A stretch of DNA of 64,000 nucleotides from Podocnemis expansa (GCA_007922195.1 ML682007.1:16972487-17036486), one strand, 5' to 3'; shown: positions 22,734 to 35,271, counted from the first letter of the stretch. Notes: generated from the letters alone by a model not told the origin. Made by a program: numbers and translations.

Positions 22734-24339
22734 TCTTCTTTAAGTGAAAAAAAACCAAAACCCTAAACCTTTTATCAAAAAATTCTTGACCAGTTCTAGT
22801 CTGAATGGCTCATATTTCTCACCAAGGAGAGCTCAAACTGTTGAAGCCCACCTCTACATTGTCTAGATAGACCCTCTTTAGAAAGTAAGGAGACACTCTC
22901 TATCCCTGGGAAGTACACTCTAGTTTTGCCCTTGTGTGGGTAACTCAGAAAGCACAACGAAGCACACACTGTTCTCTCCATTCAAAACCAGTCTTAGTAA
23001 AATCTCATAAAGTGCCTGTGATTAATTGGATAGTCCGTCCAATCATCATTTGTGATTTATCGGCAGACTTATGTGCTTATCACTCCCTTAAATCAAAATA
23101 CTCCCTATTGATTTTCCAGAATGAATCTCCCTTGGCCACCCAGTCAAGCTAACTGAGTCTAATAGTGACTCATAAAACACTGAGAAATATGTTCATTGAA
23201 TGTCACAGGGCTTGCTGTACTTCTGTCCTCTTCCTGGTCTCTCTGAATGCATCTCTGATGTGTCAGATTGCATGCCTTTACCTCTCATGAGGTGGAAATA
23301 CATGATTCTGTCATTCTTGGACCAGTCCCTGGGCACCAATACCATGTTTCAACTGCGTTTACCCAGAAAGTCTGACTGAATTTGGCCCCTGCTGTTCTTC
23401 CCATAGGGAATCTGAGACTTCTAGTGAAATACAGTCACCAGTAGAAACCAGATATATTGTAAGAGAAATAGGATTTTAGAACCAACAGCCTACGAATGTC
23501 CATATTATCTAAAGGTATACCATTTCCTGATGAGAGCCAAGGAAGGCCTAGTTCACCAGCTCAACAGATGTCTGTATGTGCGTCTTTCTATTTTCCCCCA
23601 CAACTCTCTCAGCTCTGGACAGAGTGCATTTCTTTAATAGTGTACAGTCCTTCTGATCCACTTACCACCAGCACCAGCAAAAACAAGCAGTTTCCTTGAT
23701 TGAAGCCCAGAGGTGGAGTCACCACAGCTAAGAGCTTGAGGCACCATCTCTTACCAAGTAGTCACTGTGAGGTGACTTATCTCGAACTATTGTTTTGCTT
23801 CATGCTTGTTTTTCCAGGAGCCTCCAAATAAATTAAACAAGCATATTCATATTCACATAGCTAACATCCCAATAACCATGTCACATACAGTATTAATAAT
23901 TACAGAGCAGCCCCACACCCATCACAGAATATAACTGATAAGCACTTCTTCCAAAGAAAATGAGTCTTAAAAATCCCAGCCCACTCTAACTAGCCAGATA
24001 GCCTACAGTCCTCACCTGGGTACCAGTGTGCCTTCCAAAAAAATTATGCAGAGCCAACTAAATCTTTATTTCTTTTGATTTATCTCTTTATGAACATGAC
24101 AACTTACATAGGTGGGGTGAGAGGAAGGGAGTGAAGGAGGGTTAAGTGGCTGGTCCCTAAAAGATTTGATAATGAATGAAAAGCTTAAAAATGTCTCTCA
24201 CCTGTAAACTTCCTTCAGTGATTCCCAGCCCAGGCGTAAAGCTCATTTAACAAAGATCTACTAAAGTGTCTAAGTAATTATTTCATCTTTAGTACACAAA
24301 TGAAGACTCGGGAGAAACATTAAATATACACCTCTGGGG
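22734..24339. other. No recognisable gene
   Basis: Unique-looking DNA of average composition. I noticed no convincing exon pair or repeat family. Confidence 0.35.
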
Positions 24340-24640
24340 TTCTGTTTTGAGGCACAGCAGCTTAGAGGACAGGGGAGTGGACTGAAAATCAGGAGGTCCG
24401 GATATAATCTCTGGTTCTACCTCAGATCTCATATGGGCTTTTAATTACTGTGCATACCTATGCCTCTTCCCTACTCCCCTCTACCACACACATACTTTTT
24501 CTGTCTAAGCTATTTAGATTCTCAACTCTTAGGGGGTAATATTTGTTTCGCTGCATTTCTGTACAGCGAGTAGCACATTGGCGCTCTACTCTCCCTTTGA
24601 ACCACTAGATAGTACCATAATACAAATAAATAACAATACT
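24340..24640 (+). mobile_element. tRNA-derived SINE relic
   Basis: CAGCAGCTTAGAGGACAGGG, AGTGGACTGAAAATCAGGAG, TTCTACCTCAGATCTC, then CTCAACTCTTAGGGGGTAAT, TGTACAGCGAGTAGCACATT and a TACAAATAAATAACAAT tail follow the order of a common turtle SINE with a tRNA-like head and a GTACAGCRCCTAGCACA tail region. It is strongly diverged. Confidence 0.65.
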
Positions 24641-25660
24641 CTACATTCTGTGTGTTCTGACTTCCTACCTTTACAAAAATAGAATAAAATAAAATCCTTC
24701 ACAATATTAGCCTCTTCAGCTACTACCCCCTCATCTCTAAACTCAACAAACATGCCACTTGCAAACTTAGCTTCAAGGTCTTCTTTTATGATCTCATCCT
24801 GGATCCCTGCCAATCTGACTTCCACTCAAACTGTTCTCATCAGGGTCTCCAGTAACCAAATCCTATCTCCTCTTTAATTCTCTTCAGCTTTTAATATTGG
24901 TAATCATATCCTCCTCCCTTAGAATCTTTTCTTCTCTTGGTTTTCATGGCTTGGCTACCCATTTTCCTATACCTCTCATCACTTCCTCAGGCTCTCATGA
25001 TCTTCAGCCTCCTTTTTACTGCTCTCTGTGGAGTGTCTCACAAGTTTTCACTTTATATGCTTTCCTTTACAGGCTTTCTCTGCATGACATCACCCACTCA
25101 CACATTTTCAACACCCATCAGATCTCTCTGTTGACCTGTCTCCATCCAGGCTGCCTCTCTGAGATCCACTTCTTATTACCTCTTAGTTTAAACTTAACCT
25201 GGCCAAAACTGAGTTCCTGATCTGCTCCCAGCTGGCATGTATCCTTCCTCAGGATTGACAATACCACACCCTTCCTCTCACTCAGACTTTTTCGGAGTTA
25301 TTTGGAATGTTTCTCTCGCTTTTGTGTGCTACATCCAGACTGTGCTCCAATTCAGCTGCTCCTTCTTTTGTAATTTTTCTAAGGGTCCATGTCTTCAAAT
25401 ACTCATTGTGTCCTGCCTTGACATGACGCTGATACTCATATCACCCTTCTCCATGCTAATCAAACTGCTGCTGCTAAGACCATCTTCTTCATCTACTACT
25501 CTGACCCTTCCCTATTTGAATCCTTCACTGGCTACCCTTATTTCACTTCATCATGGTAAATCTTCTGATTTTCACTTTTACCAAGCCTCCCCTTTCCACT
25601 TGCCCACACACATATATTATTCTAGAGCCATCTGTAACTTCAGTTTATGGGAGTGAAATA
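24641..25660 (+). mobile_element. L2-type LINE reverse transcriptase relic
   Basis: Plus-strand readings in shifting frames give DLILDPCQSDFHSN (the QSGFR..HS block), FSSLGFHGLATHF (the L2 SLGF.G..L.WF block) and FKLNLAKTEFLICS (the LN.SKTE block near the C-terminal end of the RT), in the expected order. Frameshifts and stops are frequent, so no active protein is encoded. The 107- and 139-codon open frames here are pieces of this relic. It could belong to a sister clade of L2. Confidence 0.65.
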
Positions 25661-25959
25661 TTGTAGGATCTGTTCGTCCCATAATATTAAATTTCCTGTA
25701 GGATGGAAATACTGTGAAGAAACTAAATCTTGCTTTGTTCCAGATCCCCAAATAACTCATTGAAATAAAGAATCCAGGAGAAAACACAAAACGCTGAAAT
25801 AGTTGGACTGGGCCGCATTTACCCAGATACAAAGACAACAAATTCAGCACCTCACCAACACACTGTCATGTTTGATAAGGGACACTCTGTACAAGAGTGC
25901 TAGTGTGCAGTACCTAGGATTGCTGCCATTTGTCTGCACAGCTGACGACACCTTTGAAG

Positions 25960-26290
25960 CTAGAAGAGGGATTAAACAAAACCATGGGGACCGCGGTGGG
26001 CCAGACAAAGCACTGGTCCTGCCTGTCCTGTGGGCCCACCCCCTTGCCAAGCGTCAGCCAGGCAATGCAACGTGCTGGCTGCTCATCCCCTTTGGTCTCG
26101 GCTGATCACAGGGTCTGTGATCAGCCGAGACCAAAGGGGCTAAGCTGAGGAATCCAAGCTGGAATGGGCCAGTCTGGGCTGCTCCTGTGGGGTGGTGCCC
26201 CTCGGCAGCTGAGGACATGGGATGCGAGATGGTCTCAGCCCTCTGGCCACCTGCCCTGGCTTATGGCTATGCTGCTGCTGCTGGGGGGGG
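25960..26290. other. GC-rich block containing a perfect inverted repeat
   Basis: A local GC-rich segment, with CTG repeats and a G8 run at its right edge, interrupts AT-rich flanks. It contains the 25-bp perfect inverted repeat described separately. Overlapping open frames on both strands reflect composition. I see no family assignment. Confidence 0.4.
26087..26139. repeat. Perfect 25-bp inverted repeat, 3-nt loop
   Basis: The left arm 26087-26111 (starts CCCCTTTGGTCTCGG) and the right arm 26115-26139 (ends CCGAGACCAAAGGGG) are exact complements separated only by GGT. No mismatch is present, unlike the aged repeats around it. Confidence 0.95.
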
Positions 26291-26999
26291 AGAATACCCA
26301 ATATAAGAAGTATATGGCAAATCAGTTCCCTTATTTACATAAAGTATTTACAATCTCCATGCACTTCTTTCCAAACTGATCTTGTTTGTGTTATATTGAG
26401 CTTTGACGGATGCTCCTCTGGCCTTACTGGGCCAGATTCTCAATCCTGGACAGGAGATATAGAGACTGCCCATAGTCTTCAAGCTAGGAATACCACTGGT
26501 GTGGAGGAATTCTCAAGAAGAACAGAATCAAAAGGAACCAGCTCCTATGTCTCCCTCCCAACAGTCCCTCGTACATGGAACGTGTCATGATAAGTATCAG
26601 TGGGCAGGATGAGTGCCCAGACCATGACTGTACCCAGCTGGCAGAGTTTAGAGCAGCCTCTAAGCTACTATAACCTGCATCAGAAGCCAGAGCCTGACAA
26701 AGAATCAAAGAGCCTAATCAGCTCTCTGATAGCCCCCCTTCTCTGCACCCAGCATAAACTGGACACAACAGAGAACCTACCCAGTCAGTGTTGAAATGTG
26801 TGTGCCCCAGTTCCAAGACAACAGGCATGGTCTGTGCATGTACATCTATCTGTATAGCTATACCCCTGACCCTGCAGAGTATGAGCACTGGTGACATTGT
26901 TTATCAGTATCCAGAATCAAGCAGCAGAGAGAAAATTGACTTGCAATGACTCACTCAATAACAGTGGACTGCACCAGTTTGTTTTGATGTGTTCTCCAT
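26291..26999. other. No recognisable gene
   Basis: Average-composition DNA; several overlapping open frames without motifs. Nothing supported. Confidence 0.3.
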
Positions 27000-27250
27000 T
27001 TAACTTTCCACCGATCTGTAGCTGTTCTTTCTATGTCAAAATCATTTTGATTGCTTTCTGAGATTAATGGGAAGACATTATAGCAACTTCCCCTGAATGT
27101 GGCAAGGCTGTTTCTTTTGTAATTAGTACCCTAATTAGCTGTTAATGTCAGTAATTGCTTTTTCTGCTGATGAAATTATAATTGAATCTTATCACTGGCC
27201 CCAACTGAGTTCAAGACTTTATAAAGTATTCTGTAAATTAATACTTTTAT
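27000..27250. promoter_or_regulatory. Candidate conserved non-coding element
   Basis: An AT-rich, non-repetitive stretch holds clustered homeodomain-type words: GTAATTAGTACCCTAATTAG, GCTGTTAATG, CAGTAATTGC, TATAATTG. Such clusters are typical of developmental enhancers in gene-poor vertebrate regions. I have no conservation data, so this is a prediction from motif density only. Confidence 0.3.
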
Positions 27251-28319
27251 AATTGCTCTTCATGCAATAGTGTACTCCACTGCTCAGAGGAAATATATAG
27301 GCTGGTATTCTTATTTATTGAGGGCCCAGTTACAATGTCCTTGCTCAGAGTGAATAATATGTTATGCTTCCAAAAGAAATCTCATTGAAGTCATTGGGGC
27401 TACATGTGGATTAAGGTGATCCTCACTGTGAATAAAAGTATCACTACCTTGCCCTTGGCTTCCATGCATTCTTACTCCTCTGACTCTGCTTAAATTCTCT
27501 TTCTGGCAACTCCTACAGGATGTCTCATCACATGGCAAAATGACAGCTGCTCCACTTTGGCCCTCACGTTCTCCTCTGCCCCTTGAACTGCTTGTATGTC
27601 TCTCAGTTAGAATTGGATGGATATGGGGGGTGGTCAGGTAAACTGCACTTAGATTATAAACTAGCTGGGGTGGGGGTCATCCTTTCATTCTGTTTGTACA
27701 GTGTCCAGCACACCCCTGTCTCACAACTGCCTATCTGAAGCACAAATGAAGGATTGGGTGCCTGTAGGGGGAACAAAAAAGGTCTTCTTTTGCTTCCAGC
27801 TGTTTATCATCCTCACTCACATGCACCTGTCTTGTAAACAGGAGAAATTATGCTATCACAAAGGAGCAGCTGGAGCTCCTACTCATTTCTGCCTGTCAGG
27901 CAATCAAGTCATGTATTAACACTTGCTGTCATTATAGTCTCGGCCGTTTCTTTCCTGCAGGTGATGATTGTAGGCATTCCATCTTCTCAGCCATTTTAGT
28001 ATTGTTTATTCTCTTTTGTCCTGTATTAACTCCCTATTCAAGATCCAAGTGATGTAAAGATATCACACCCTACTGCAAGTGCTTTATCCTCAGTTAATTT
28101 TTCTGTGAGCTGACATTTGTGGCTTATGTCTTCTGTACCACCTCCAAAGGCACATAACAGGATTCTGTAGAGAGGATTTCAGCCTGAGGATTCAGCTGGA
28201 AAGCATAACTTAGTGACTGAGCCACTGGGTTTGAAGTATCTACTGCCCATAGAACCCCAAGTTCAAATATCGGCATCAGAGACTCCAACAGAAAAACTCA
28301 GATAAAGAACACGAGTGTC
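27251..28319. other. No recognisable gene
   Basis: Nothing exon-like or repeat-like identified apart from T-rich and C-rich patches. Confidence 0.3.
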
Positions 28320-28322
28320 CTA

Positions 28323-28732
28323 GGGTATGTCTACACTGGAGCCTTAGGTCAACTTAAGGAAGCTTAAGTTGTCCTACAGACCCCCACACCCATGTCGGCC
28401 TTTTATTAAGTTGACTTAAGCACTTCCTTAAGTCAACTTAATAACACCACCTCTGAAGGTCGACTTAATGGTTAAGACAAACTTATTAAGTTGACTTAAG
28501 CCATTGTAGATGAGGAATAGCACTTAAGTTGACTTAATTGGCCTCCAGGCCCCCTCCCAGAGTTCCTGGCCACCAGGAAGGCTCAACCTAGCATCTGCCA
28601 GTGGAGACACAGGCAGGCGACAGGAGTTTTCAGTGTGGATGCTCTAAGTCTACTTAACAAGGTCAACTTCAAGTTGACTTAAAGTCAACCACGTTAAATT
28701 AACTTTACAGAGCCCCCAGTGTAGACATACCC
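28323..28732. mobile_element. Foldback element, variant with TTAAGTTGACTTAA words
   Basis: Terminal repeats GGGTATGTCTACACTGGAGC and CCCCCAGTGTAGACATACCC are nearly perfect. CTA occurs on both sides (28320-28322, 28733-28735). Interior words are TTAAGTTGACTTAAGC and TTAAGTCAACTTAA, not TTAGTTYGAACTAA. The terminal repeats are thus shared with the 17.4, 44.1 and 51.7 kb elements, but the repeated internal word has changed. Confidence 0.85.
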
Positions 28733-28735
28733 CTA

Positions 28736-30780
28736 GCTCTGCTCTGCTGTCTTTGTACCACTCTGAAGGCACAAATGGGACTTAAATCTACCTTACATGG
28801 TTCCTCCAGTGCAAGATAGTCCCAGGATGGCCTGAAACATAGGTGGCACATCTAGAGTACTTGTGCCTTGGGGCATGACTGGAGTGCCCTCTGCTGAGGG
28901 TGTCCATACCAGCATAAGAGCCCCCAAGGGGAAGCTACAAGCCAGCAAAATGGAGCTATCACTAAGGGGGTCTAAATTGTGCCAGGGATTAATAGTCCAG
29001 GGGTTTGAAGGGTGGAAAAGAAACAGAAATCCACCCACAGTGCCCCTACTCTCATGTATTGAGCACTACTTTGGTATACCTGAAGGTCTGACTCAGAGAC
29101 TCAAATCTTCATCTATCCTTCACAGAAATAATGAGTTCCTTTCAGTTAGCTGTGTGGATTATTTCAGACAAATGTAGAAATCAAGATGCTATCTCATTTG
29201 CATGGATTTAAGGGATGGAACTTTCCATAGAAGCAAAGATTTGCTGCCGCGTCCTTGGCCACACATTTGCTCTTCCTATACTTACTTTGTGATTCAGTGT
29301 GCTGTGTTCAGTTGCTTGATGACCTCCGCCCTTGATGAGAATATGTGACAGCAGTGGAATATTTCCTATTTGTGCATACATCCTTTGGCATCCTTTCAGA
29401 CAAAAAGGACAGTAAATGTATCTCAGTTACACTGGAACAAATCAAGAGCAATTCCACTGAGATGAACAGAATTACATTTATGCAAAACTTGTTAAAGTGC
29501 AAAGAGAATACGGCTATTGTACCAAGACAAGCATAAAGCCTAGCTTGGGGTTGCAGAAGGACAAGTGACTAATCAGGCTGAATATATATATTTTTTAATA
29601 CTGCCCAGTGACATTTCTAGGCCAGAAGTTGAAACTAGAAAACCTGTCTTTTTCAAAGGCAAATTATTGGTTGCTTGCAAAATTATTTATTTTAGTATTA
29701 TTGACTTTTGTTTGGTGACAGCAAAACCTTTTCAGTTTGTCACAGAGTACCCTTGACTGCCACAGCACAAACATTCATCTGTGTCACTGTAAAGAAAAAA
29801 ATTCAAGACAAAGCCTTTATCCATCCTTCTTTGGCTCTGGAATGCTACTGCATCTAAAGGCATTGGCAGCTACATGTTGTAATAGTCCTTTTCAACCCTT
29901 AAAAAGACCTGCTTATTTCAAGTTTTAACCTTGTATATCCTACAAAACCCCATGAAAACTGCTATGCAATCACCTACTTCAGACCCTGGATTGGACGCAA
30001 GCAGTACCTTTATACCTAGATCATTTTTCTGCTGCTGTGAAGTAGTAACACTTTTCAGAAGCATCTGTTCATCAAAAGCACTCACATCGCTGAATAGTCT
30101 ATTGAATACAAGTGTTTTATCACTTTCCGATTAGCCGATGCTGTCAGCCTCGACATCCATCTTATCCACTTTTCACAACACCTTTTGCGTGTCATACTTC
30201 CTCCCTGAATTCCCCTCCTTCCACTTCCTCCACAAGACCCATTCCTACTGTGATGCCTACAAGGACTGAGGTGGCTAACAGTGACTAGATAGAGGAGCAG
30301 TTAAAAAAAAAAGTAATATTTTTATTGTAAATATCCATACATTATGTCTCTTCCTCTTCTTTAGTTATTTGTCTTATATTTTGAACTCTACAGAGCAAAT
30401 AAGCAACTGAACACAAAAGCACCTAGCACACTATAGGAAATAATCACTATTAGAAATAATGATTAAAGAACAAAGAATCCCCAGAAGTAATAACAACAAC
30501 ATTCAGACAGCATTTAGGCTGAGAGTGTAGAACAGTAATTTAAGGTTAAAAAACATTACCCCAAACTACCCAAAGCCAAGAACAATAAACTCCAGAAATT
30601 CACAGTTAAGATTATACTTAAAAGAAATCCTAATATGTTAAGATAAGAAATGACCAGTCGAGGCCTCTCAATGATCTTTGTTGCCATCATGCAATAACAT
30701 ACAGTATGAAACTTTAGTGTCTGTGGTTGTAAAGAGGCATTACCAGTAGACTATTTGTTCATATTTTTCCCTTGTGGCAT
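28736..30780. other. No recognisable gene
   Basis: AT-rich DNA. Around 29400-29480, TCTCAGTTACACTGGAAC and ATCAAGAGCAATTCCACTGA resemble a very old reptile/bird interspersed repeat. An end of a SINE-like tail (AAAGCACCTAGCACACTATA) lies near 30417-30436. Confidence 0.4.
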
Positions 30781-30789
30781 CACCACAGG

Positions 30790-30986
30790 CAGGGCTAGCA
30801 TAAGGGATTTTGGTGCCCTAGGTGAACTATGATTTCAGCACCCCATCAGAGGTGATGCGTTCATTTATAAGATTAATATATATATTTTTAAAGAGAGAAA
30901 AAATCACTCACATCTAATTTGGCATCCCTTAAAACCTAGCACCCTAAGTGACCACCTAGTTCACCTACATCATCAGGCTGGCCCTG
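30790..30986. mobile_element. hAT non-autonomous element with perfect target duplication
   Basis: Ends CAGGGCTAGCATAAGG and TCAGGCTGGCCCTG are complementary at their tips. The 8-bp target ACCACAGG is repeated exactly at 30782-30789 and 30987-30994, the hAT hallmark. The 197-bp interior is non-coding. Confidence 0.88.
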
Positions 30987-30994
30987 ACCACAGG

Positions 30995-31741
30995 GCAGAG
31001 TTTAAGTGTGTTGGATGCCTTAATTTTAGCCACAGGCTGGTTGAACTTACATGAACTAGACAGTCCTCTAGGGAGATCTGAACTGTGCAGGGTCATGGAG
31101 TGCCTTGTGCTTCAGCTCTGCCCATCTACAAGAGCAACATCAGCTAGCTGGGGAGTGGCTGGCATCCAGTCAGCTGTTCTGGCTTTGTTCAAGTCAGGAC
31201 TTTAGCCATGCTACTGTACTCCTCAGCTAACTAACAGGTCTGGTATAAAGTCCCTTTGTACCACTCTGATGTCACAAAGAGACTAATGCTTGCTGAAGCT
31301 CTGAGCCACATAAACTTTACTGGACTTCAAGTAAGAGCTTCCAGATCAGACCCTGAAGATGGGATACCAGGCAAAACATCTGGGCATTAGTTCTAAATAT
31401 TGTAGCCCATTAGCAAAAGCCTCTGTTTCATCGATATCCAATCGCTATTTGCTAACTATTCCTAAGGTCATTGTTTTAAAGCTCTTTAACTGCAGGCTGT
31501 GCCAAGCCTAAGGATAACATCAGAAATGTCCATTTCCAAGGAGAAAACTTTGGATATCATATTACCTTTTAGGAGAAAGGTTGGCCAATGCCTGAGGAAG
31601 ATGGACTCAAAACCAATGAGAGCAATAAGGACGACAGTTTTTGACTCAGTGACTCCTAACAACCACTGTTGGTGTTTGAGCTCCACATCCAATGGGATCA
31701 AAATAGAAAGGGGTCTTTTCCTTTCAGTACACATGCAGTCA
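30995..31741. other. No recognisable gene
   Basis: An 82-codon open frame at 31499-31747 exists on both strands, with a CpG (GGACGACAGT) near 31630, but no splice context or known motif. It may be decayed mobile DNA. Confidence 0.3.
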
Positions 31742-31749
31742 CTATAGAT

Positions 31750-31936
31750 CAGTGGTTTTCAAACTTTTCCTCTCAGGACCCAGTTGAAAAAAATCATTTA
31801 TGCCTGCAACACAATAATTACATCTTTGAGCAATGCGTTCCAGTCTTTTGGTGGTGGCAGCAGAGGGTGCCACAACACTGTGCCTGAGGGTCTGCGACCC
31901 AGTACTGGGTCCTGACCCGAAGTTTTAAAACCACTG
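31750..31936. mobile_element. hAT (Charlie-like) non-autonomous element
   Basis: Ends CAGTGGTTTTCAAACTTTTC and GAAGTTTTAAAACCACTG are complementary. Flanks CTATAGAT and CTACAGAC (31742-31749, 31937-31944) are an imperfect 8-bp duplication, six of eight. The interior GGTCTGCGACCCAGTACTGG is typical of such elements. Confidence 0.8.
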
Positions 31937-32059
31937 CTACAGACGATAGCATAGACTTGAACGCAGTATTCCAAAAACTTGTCATCAGTCCTGATTCCCA
32001 ACACTGCTCTGTTCATTTTGGAGCAGGCAGCATAAAGGGACTGCAACTTCTCCATAACT

Positions 32060-32480
32060 ACTTTGCTGGAGATGCTTCCAGAGTGTAAGATACCCCAAGC
32101 AGGCTCCTACATTTCATTCTTCCAGAGGAAGGCCTTTGGCTATTGGGGTCCCTAGGTGAAGGCCCATTGTGGGGGACCCCTATAGGCCCACAGGCCCTCC
32201 TCCCGTGGTCCTGGCTCCCCCACCATGAACCCAGCTTCTCCACCACCAATTCCAGCCTCAGGCCCCCCCACTGCTGGCCCCAGCCCCAGGGGCCAGCTCC
32301 TCCTGCTGCCGACTGAGGCAGACACAGCTTTTGGGGTAGGCAAAGCAGGCAACGGGGCCCCTTTCTGTTTGGGGCCATAGGCATGTATCTGCTTCCCCTA
32401 CCCCAAAAGCTGCCTCTGCATTATCCATAACCTCTGGTGTAGGGATTGTGCCAGGAACAGGGTTGGGCATGTTGAATTCT
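32060..32480. repeat. GC-rich block, probably repeat-derived
   Basis: A C/G-rich segment with CCAGCCCCAGGGGCCAGCTC near its middle. Three overlapping minus-strand open frames of 66-108 codons share the same bases, a compositional effect. No gene is supported. Confidence 0.35.
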
Positions 32481-32921
32481 GGGAGATCCAGACAGGGAGA
32501 GTGACTGAAGCCAGAAGCGCTCTGTCAATTCACAGCTGACACGCAGTCCCTTTGGGGTGCTCTAATATATGCCTGGAGCTCCAGCCTGTCAGAAAATCAT
32601 GGAGCTGAAACCAGTTCCCCTGAGTGACTCCTTCCTCCAACCTACTTACCTAGCCATCCACATTCTTCTGCATCCAGCGTAAGCTAGGTGCGGCAAAAAG
32701 CTAGCCCGTCATATCTCTACACATTCTTTTTCAGTTAGAAAGTTCTTTTGGGTCTTCATTTTTTTTTTCCACTGTGGAATGAGAAGGAAACCTCTGCATA
32801 GAAAGTTTGCGTGACAGCTGTTCCATAAAGTTTTGCTGATACATTTGCAGAGGACTAAGGAGACAACTACAAGGGGTTTTTTTGTGATTTGTTTTCCTGG
32901 GAGTTTTTTTTTTTTATTAAG

Positions 32922-33020
32922 GCCAAATAGAAATGATGAGTTTTATTCAAAAGAGCACTACATTTCAGCCTTTAAAACCTGGGATTATTTTCACTGGAAG
33001 GAAATAAGTGATTGTTTCAA
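32922..33020 (+). CDS. Exon-like segment A (internal exon candidate), unknown protein
   Basis: A long T-tract ending ATTAAG precedes the segment and GTAACT follows it, so it can be read as a 99-bp internal exon with phase 2 at both ends. The frame is open and gives PNRNDEFYSKEHYISAFKTW followed by DYFHWKEISDCF, rich in aromatic and charged residues as in a folded protein. The outgoing phase fits segment B at 44947. I do not recognise the protein. A 99-bp open stretch with AG/GT borders can arise by chance in 64 kb, so this is the weaker end of the proposed chain. Confidence 0.22.
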
Positions 33021-35271
33021 GTAACTACAGATAATCATGAGGAAAGAGAAATTACCTTCTGCAGAATAATTAAAGATCCATCATTACATAATTGCAGAAC
33101 TGCATTCAAGAGGCTCAGGGGGATGGCACTAAACCCCTTCCATTTTGTTAATTAAATATTATCTGCCTAGCTGGCATGCTTTAATATATCAGAGATCGGT
33201 AATGGGTTTAGAGCTAACCGAATATTTTTAGTCAGTTACTGTGGAGCACCACAAAAAAAACCCACTCTCCCATGACTATTTCTAGTGAACTAGATCTTAC
33301 TCTGTGTAAGGTTGATAAAAAGGCACTGGGACACCTTCTCACCAGTACACTTGTGTAAGATGCAGCTAGAATGTGCATGAGCATAAAGTAGACCTGCCCA
33401 GTGCAGAAAACAGCGCATAACAACTTAAAGGAAATCATATTCTAGGCCCACTTCATCTCCAATGTAATTCTGTTGACTTCAGCTGTAAAAATCTGCGTGA
33501 TCAGATTTGCAGTGAAAGAGAGGGGGAGGAATAATCCTGTATTTTCAACCATTCGTTTTGACAGTACAGATTGTCACAGGTTTCAATTCGTTTGAAAGAA
33601 ACTTCTTAAAGTTGGTAAATGATCAACAACAGACACAGCTCTTGGGTGTAGTTTTTGATGCTTCTACAGGGCGGTCTGTTGGTTAGGTAATTATGCAACT
33701 CATTATTTAAAAAATCGCTGGTAAATAAAAGCTCTGACATATTACTGGAATAGTAAATATTGTACACAGTGGAGCTGCAGAACAAAATGCCATTTTACTG
33801 ACAATAAATGAAGCAGAAAAAGAGCTTTTTTCCACTACAAAAATTCTTACTAATGAGTAAATGTGTGAAAAATATCCTTGACAAAATGTAAAACATTTTA
33901 AAAATGGTATTTCATCATGAACTTGAAATTGGGGATGGGATGATAATGAAAAATTCACAATGTCATTTTATTCAGGGGGCATAGACTCAGACTCAAACTT
34001 TCTAAATCTTTTTCTCATTTGTACGAGTCAAAAATCATAGTGAACACCTAATGACATATAATTTTCTTTAATGACCTTAATAGAAGCTGGGAGGTTATTT
34101 TAACCTTAACTAAAAATCATGATTCTTATATATTTCACCCAATATTAAATATTTAACACCTTACAAATTCCTCCTAAAGGAAAAAAATAACTAGCATCCA
34201 AGCAGATGGTGAAATTGTCTGGGAAAAATTTTTTAAAAATTCTACAGTATCAGAACAACTGTTGACAAATCCTGGCAAGGTATGTTGCTCCCTATTTATT
34301 AAATTATATTGTTAAAAATAAACAAACAACAAAACAACAAAATTTTGGCAGAGAGTGGATTTTCCCTTTTAATTATCAATTTGCTTCTGGTTCATCAAGA
34401 AATATTACATGAACCTTCTCATAAATCAATTGGTGGTTTTGGTATTCAAAGTAATGACACTGCACTCAGCTCCAATACAAAAACAACAATGAAGACCCGC
34501 AGTGGTTAACGGGCTTGCTGAGTTTCCAAACACATACACATACATCAATTAACACAGAGAAACAATGCCCAAAGAAGATTCTTTTCATATTCTAAAATTT
34601 GTGCAACAGTCTCAAAGACCTGATTCTCTGTGGTGGTGGAAAAGGACACTCAATAATAATATCCAAGGCATAATCTCTTCAAAAAAAAAAATCTATTTAG
34701 TGACATTCGGTTTTTTCTGGCAGCTCTGCTCTCTTCACATTTAGCTTTACAACTTCACCACCTAGTGGAAGAGTTGGTATTTTCTTTCAACTGTACACAA
34801 TTTTGAGGGTGGGGAGGAATCTTGTGCTAAGAAAATGCAATATTCTTGGAATTTTTGTGGATGAATGAAACATACAAAGTCACTGTTGCCTAATTTCTAT
34901 CTTGTTTGCATTTCCATGCTATGGTATTTTGATACAATATTTGGTGAGAGCTTTTAACAAGTGCAATGAGACAGATAGGAGGAACAGAGAAACAGTAGAA
35001 AAGAGTTGCAAGTAGATACACTGGAATTCACATTCTCTACCTGTACCAAAAGTGAGGAGATTTAGTTATCAAAGAATTAGAGGAAGCATGTTGGGATGGC
35101 TTAGCTATTTCAGGTAAATACATTTATGTAACTAAGCAAGGCTGTTTTTCTACCCAGAAATTTTTCCTTTTCTCATATTTTCTCTGGCTTTTGGGGATGA
35201 ATGTACTGAAAAAAAAACAAAACCTAAACTTGAGCATAATTTCTGAAGAGCTGAGAATGCCTTTATCAAGG
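33021..35271. other. No recognisable gene
   Basis: AT-rich DNA. The AATTAAATATTATCTGCCTA region near 33150 is homeodomain-motif rich. Otherwise nothing was identified. Confidence 0.35.

Noticed and set aside
24897..25656. 107- and 139-codon plus-strand frames as genes
   Set aside because: They are frames within a decayed L2-type reverse transcriptase.
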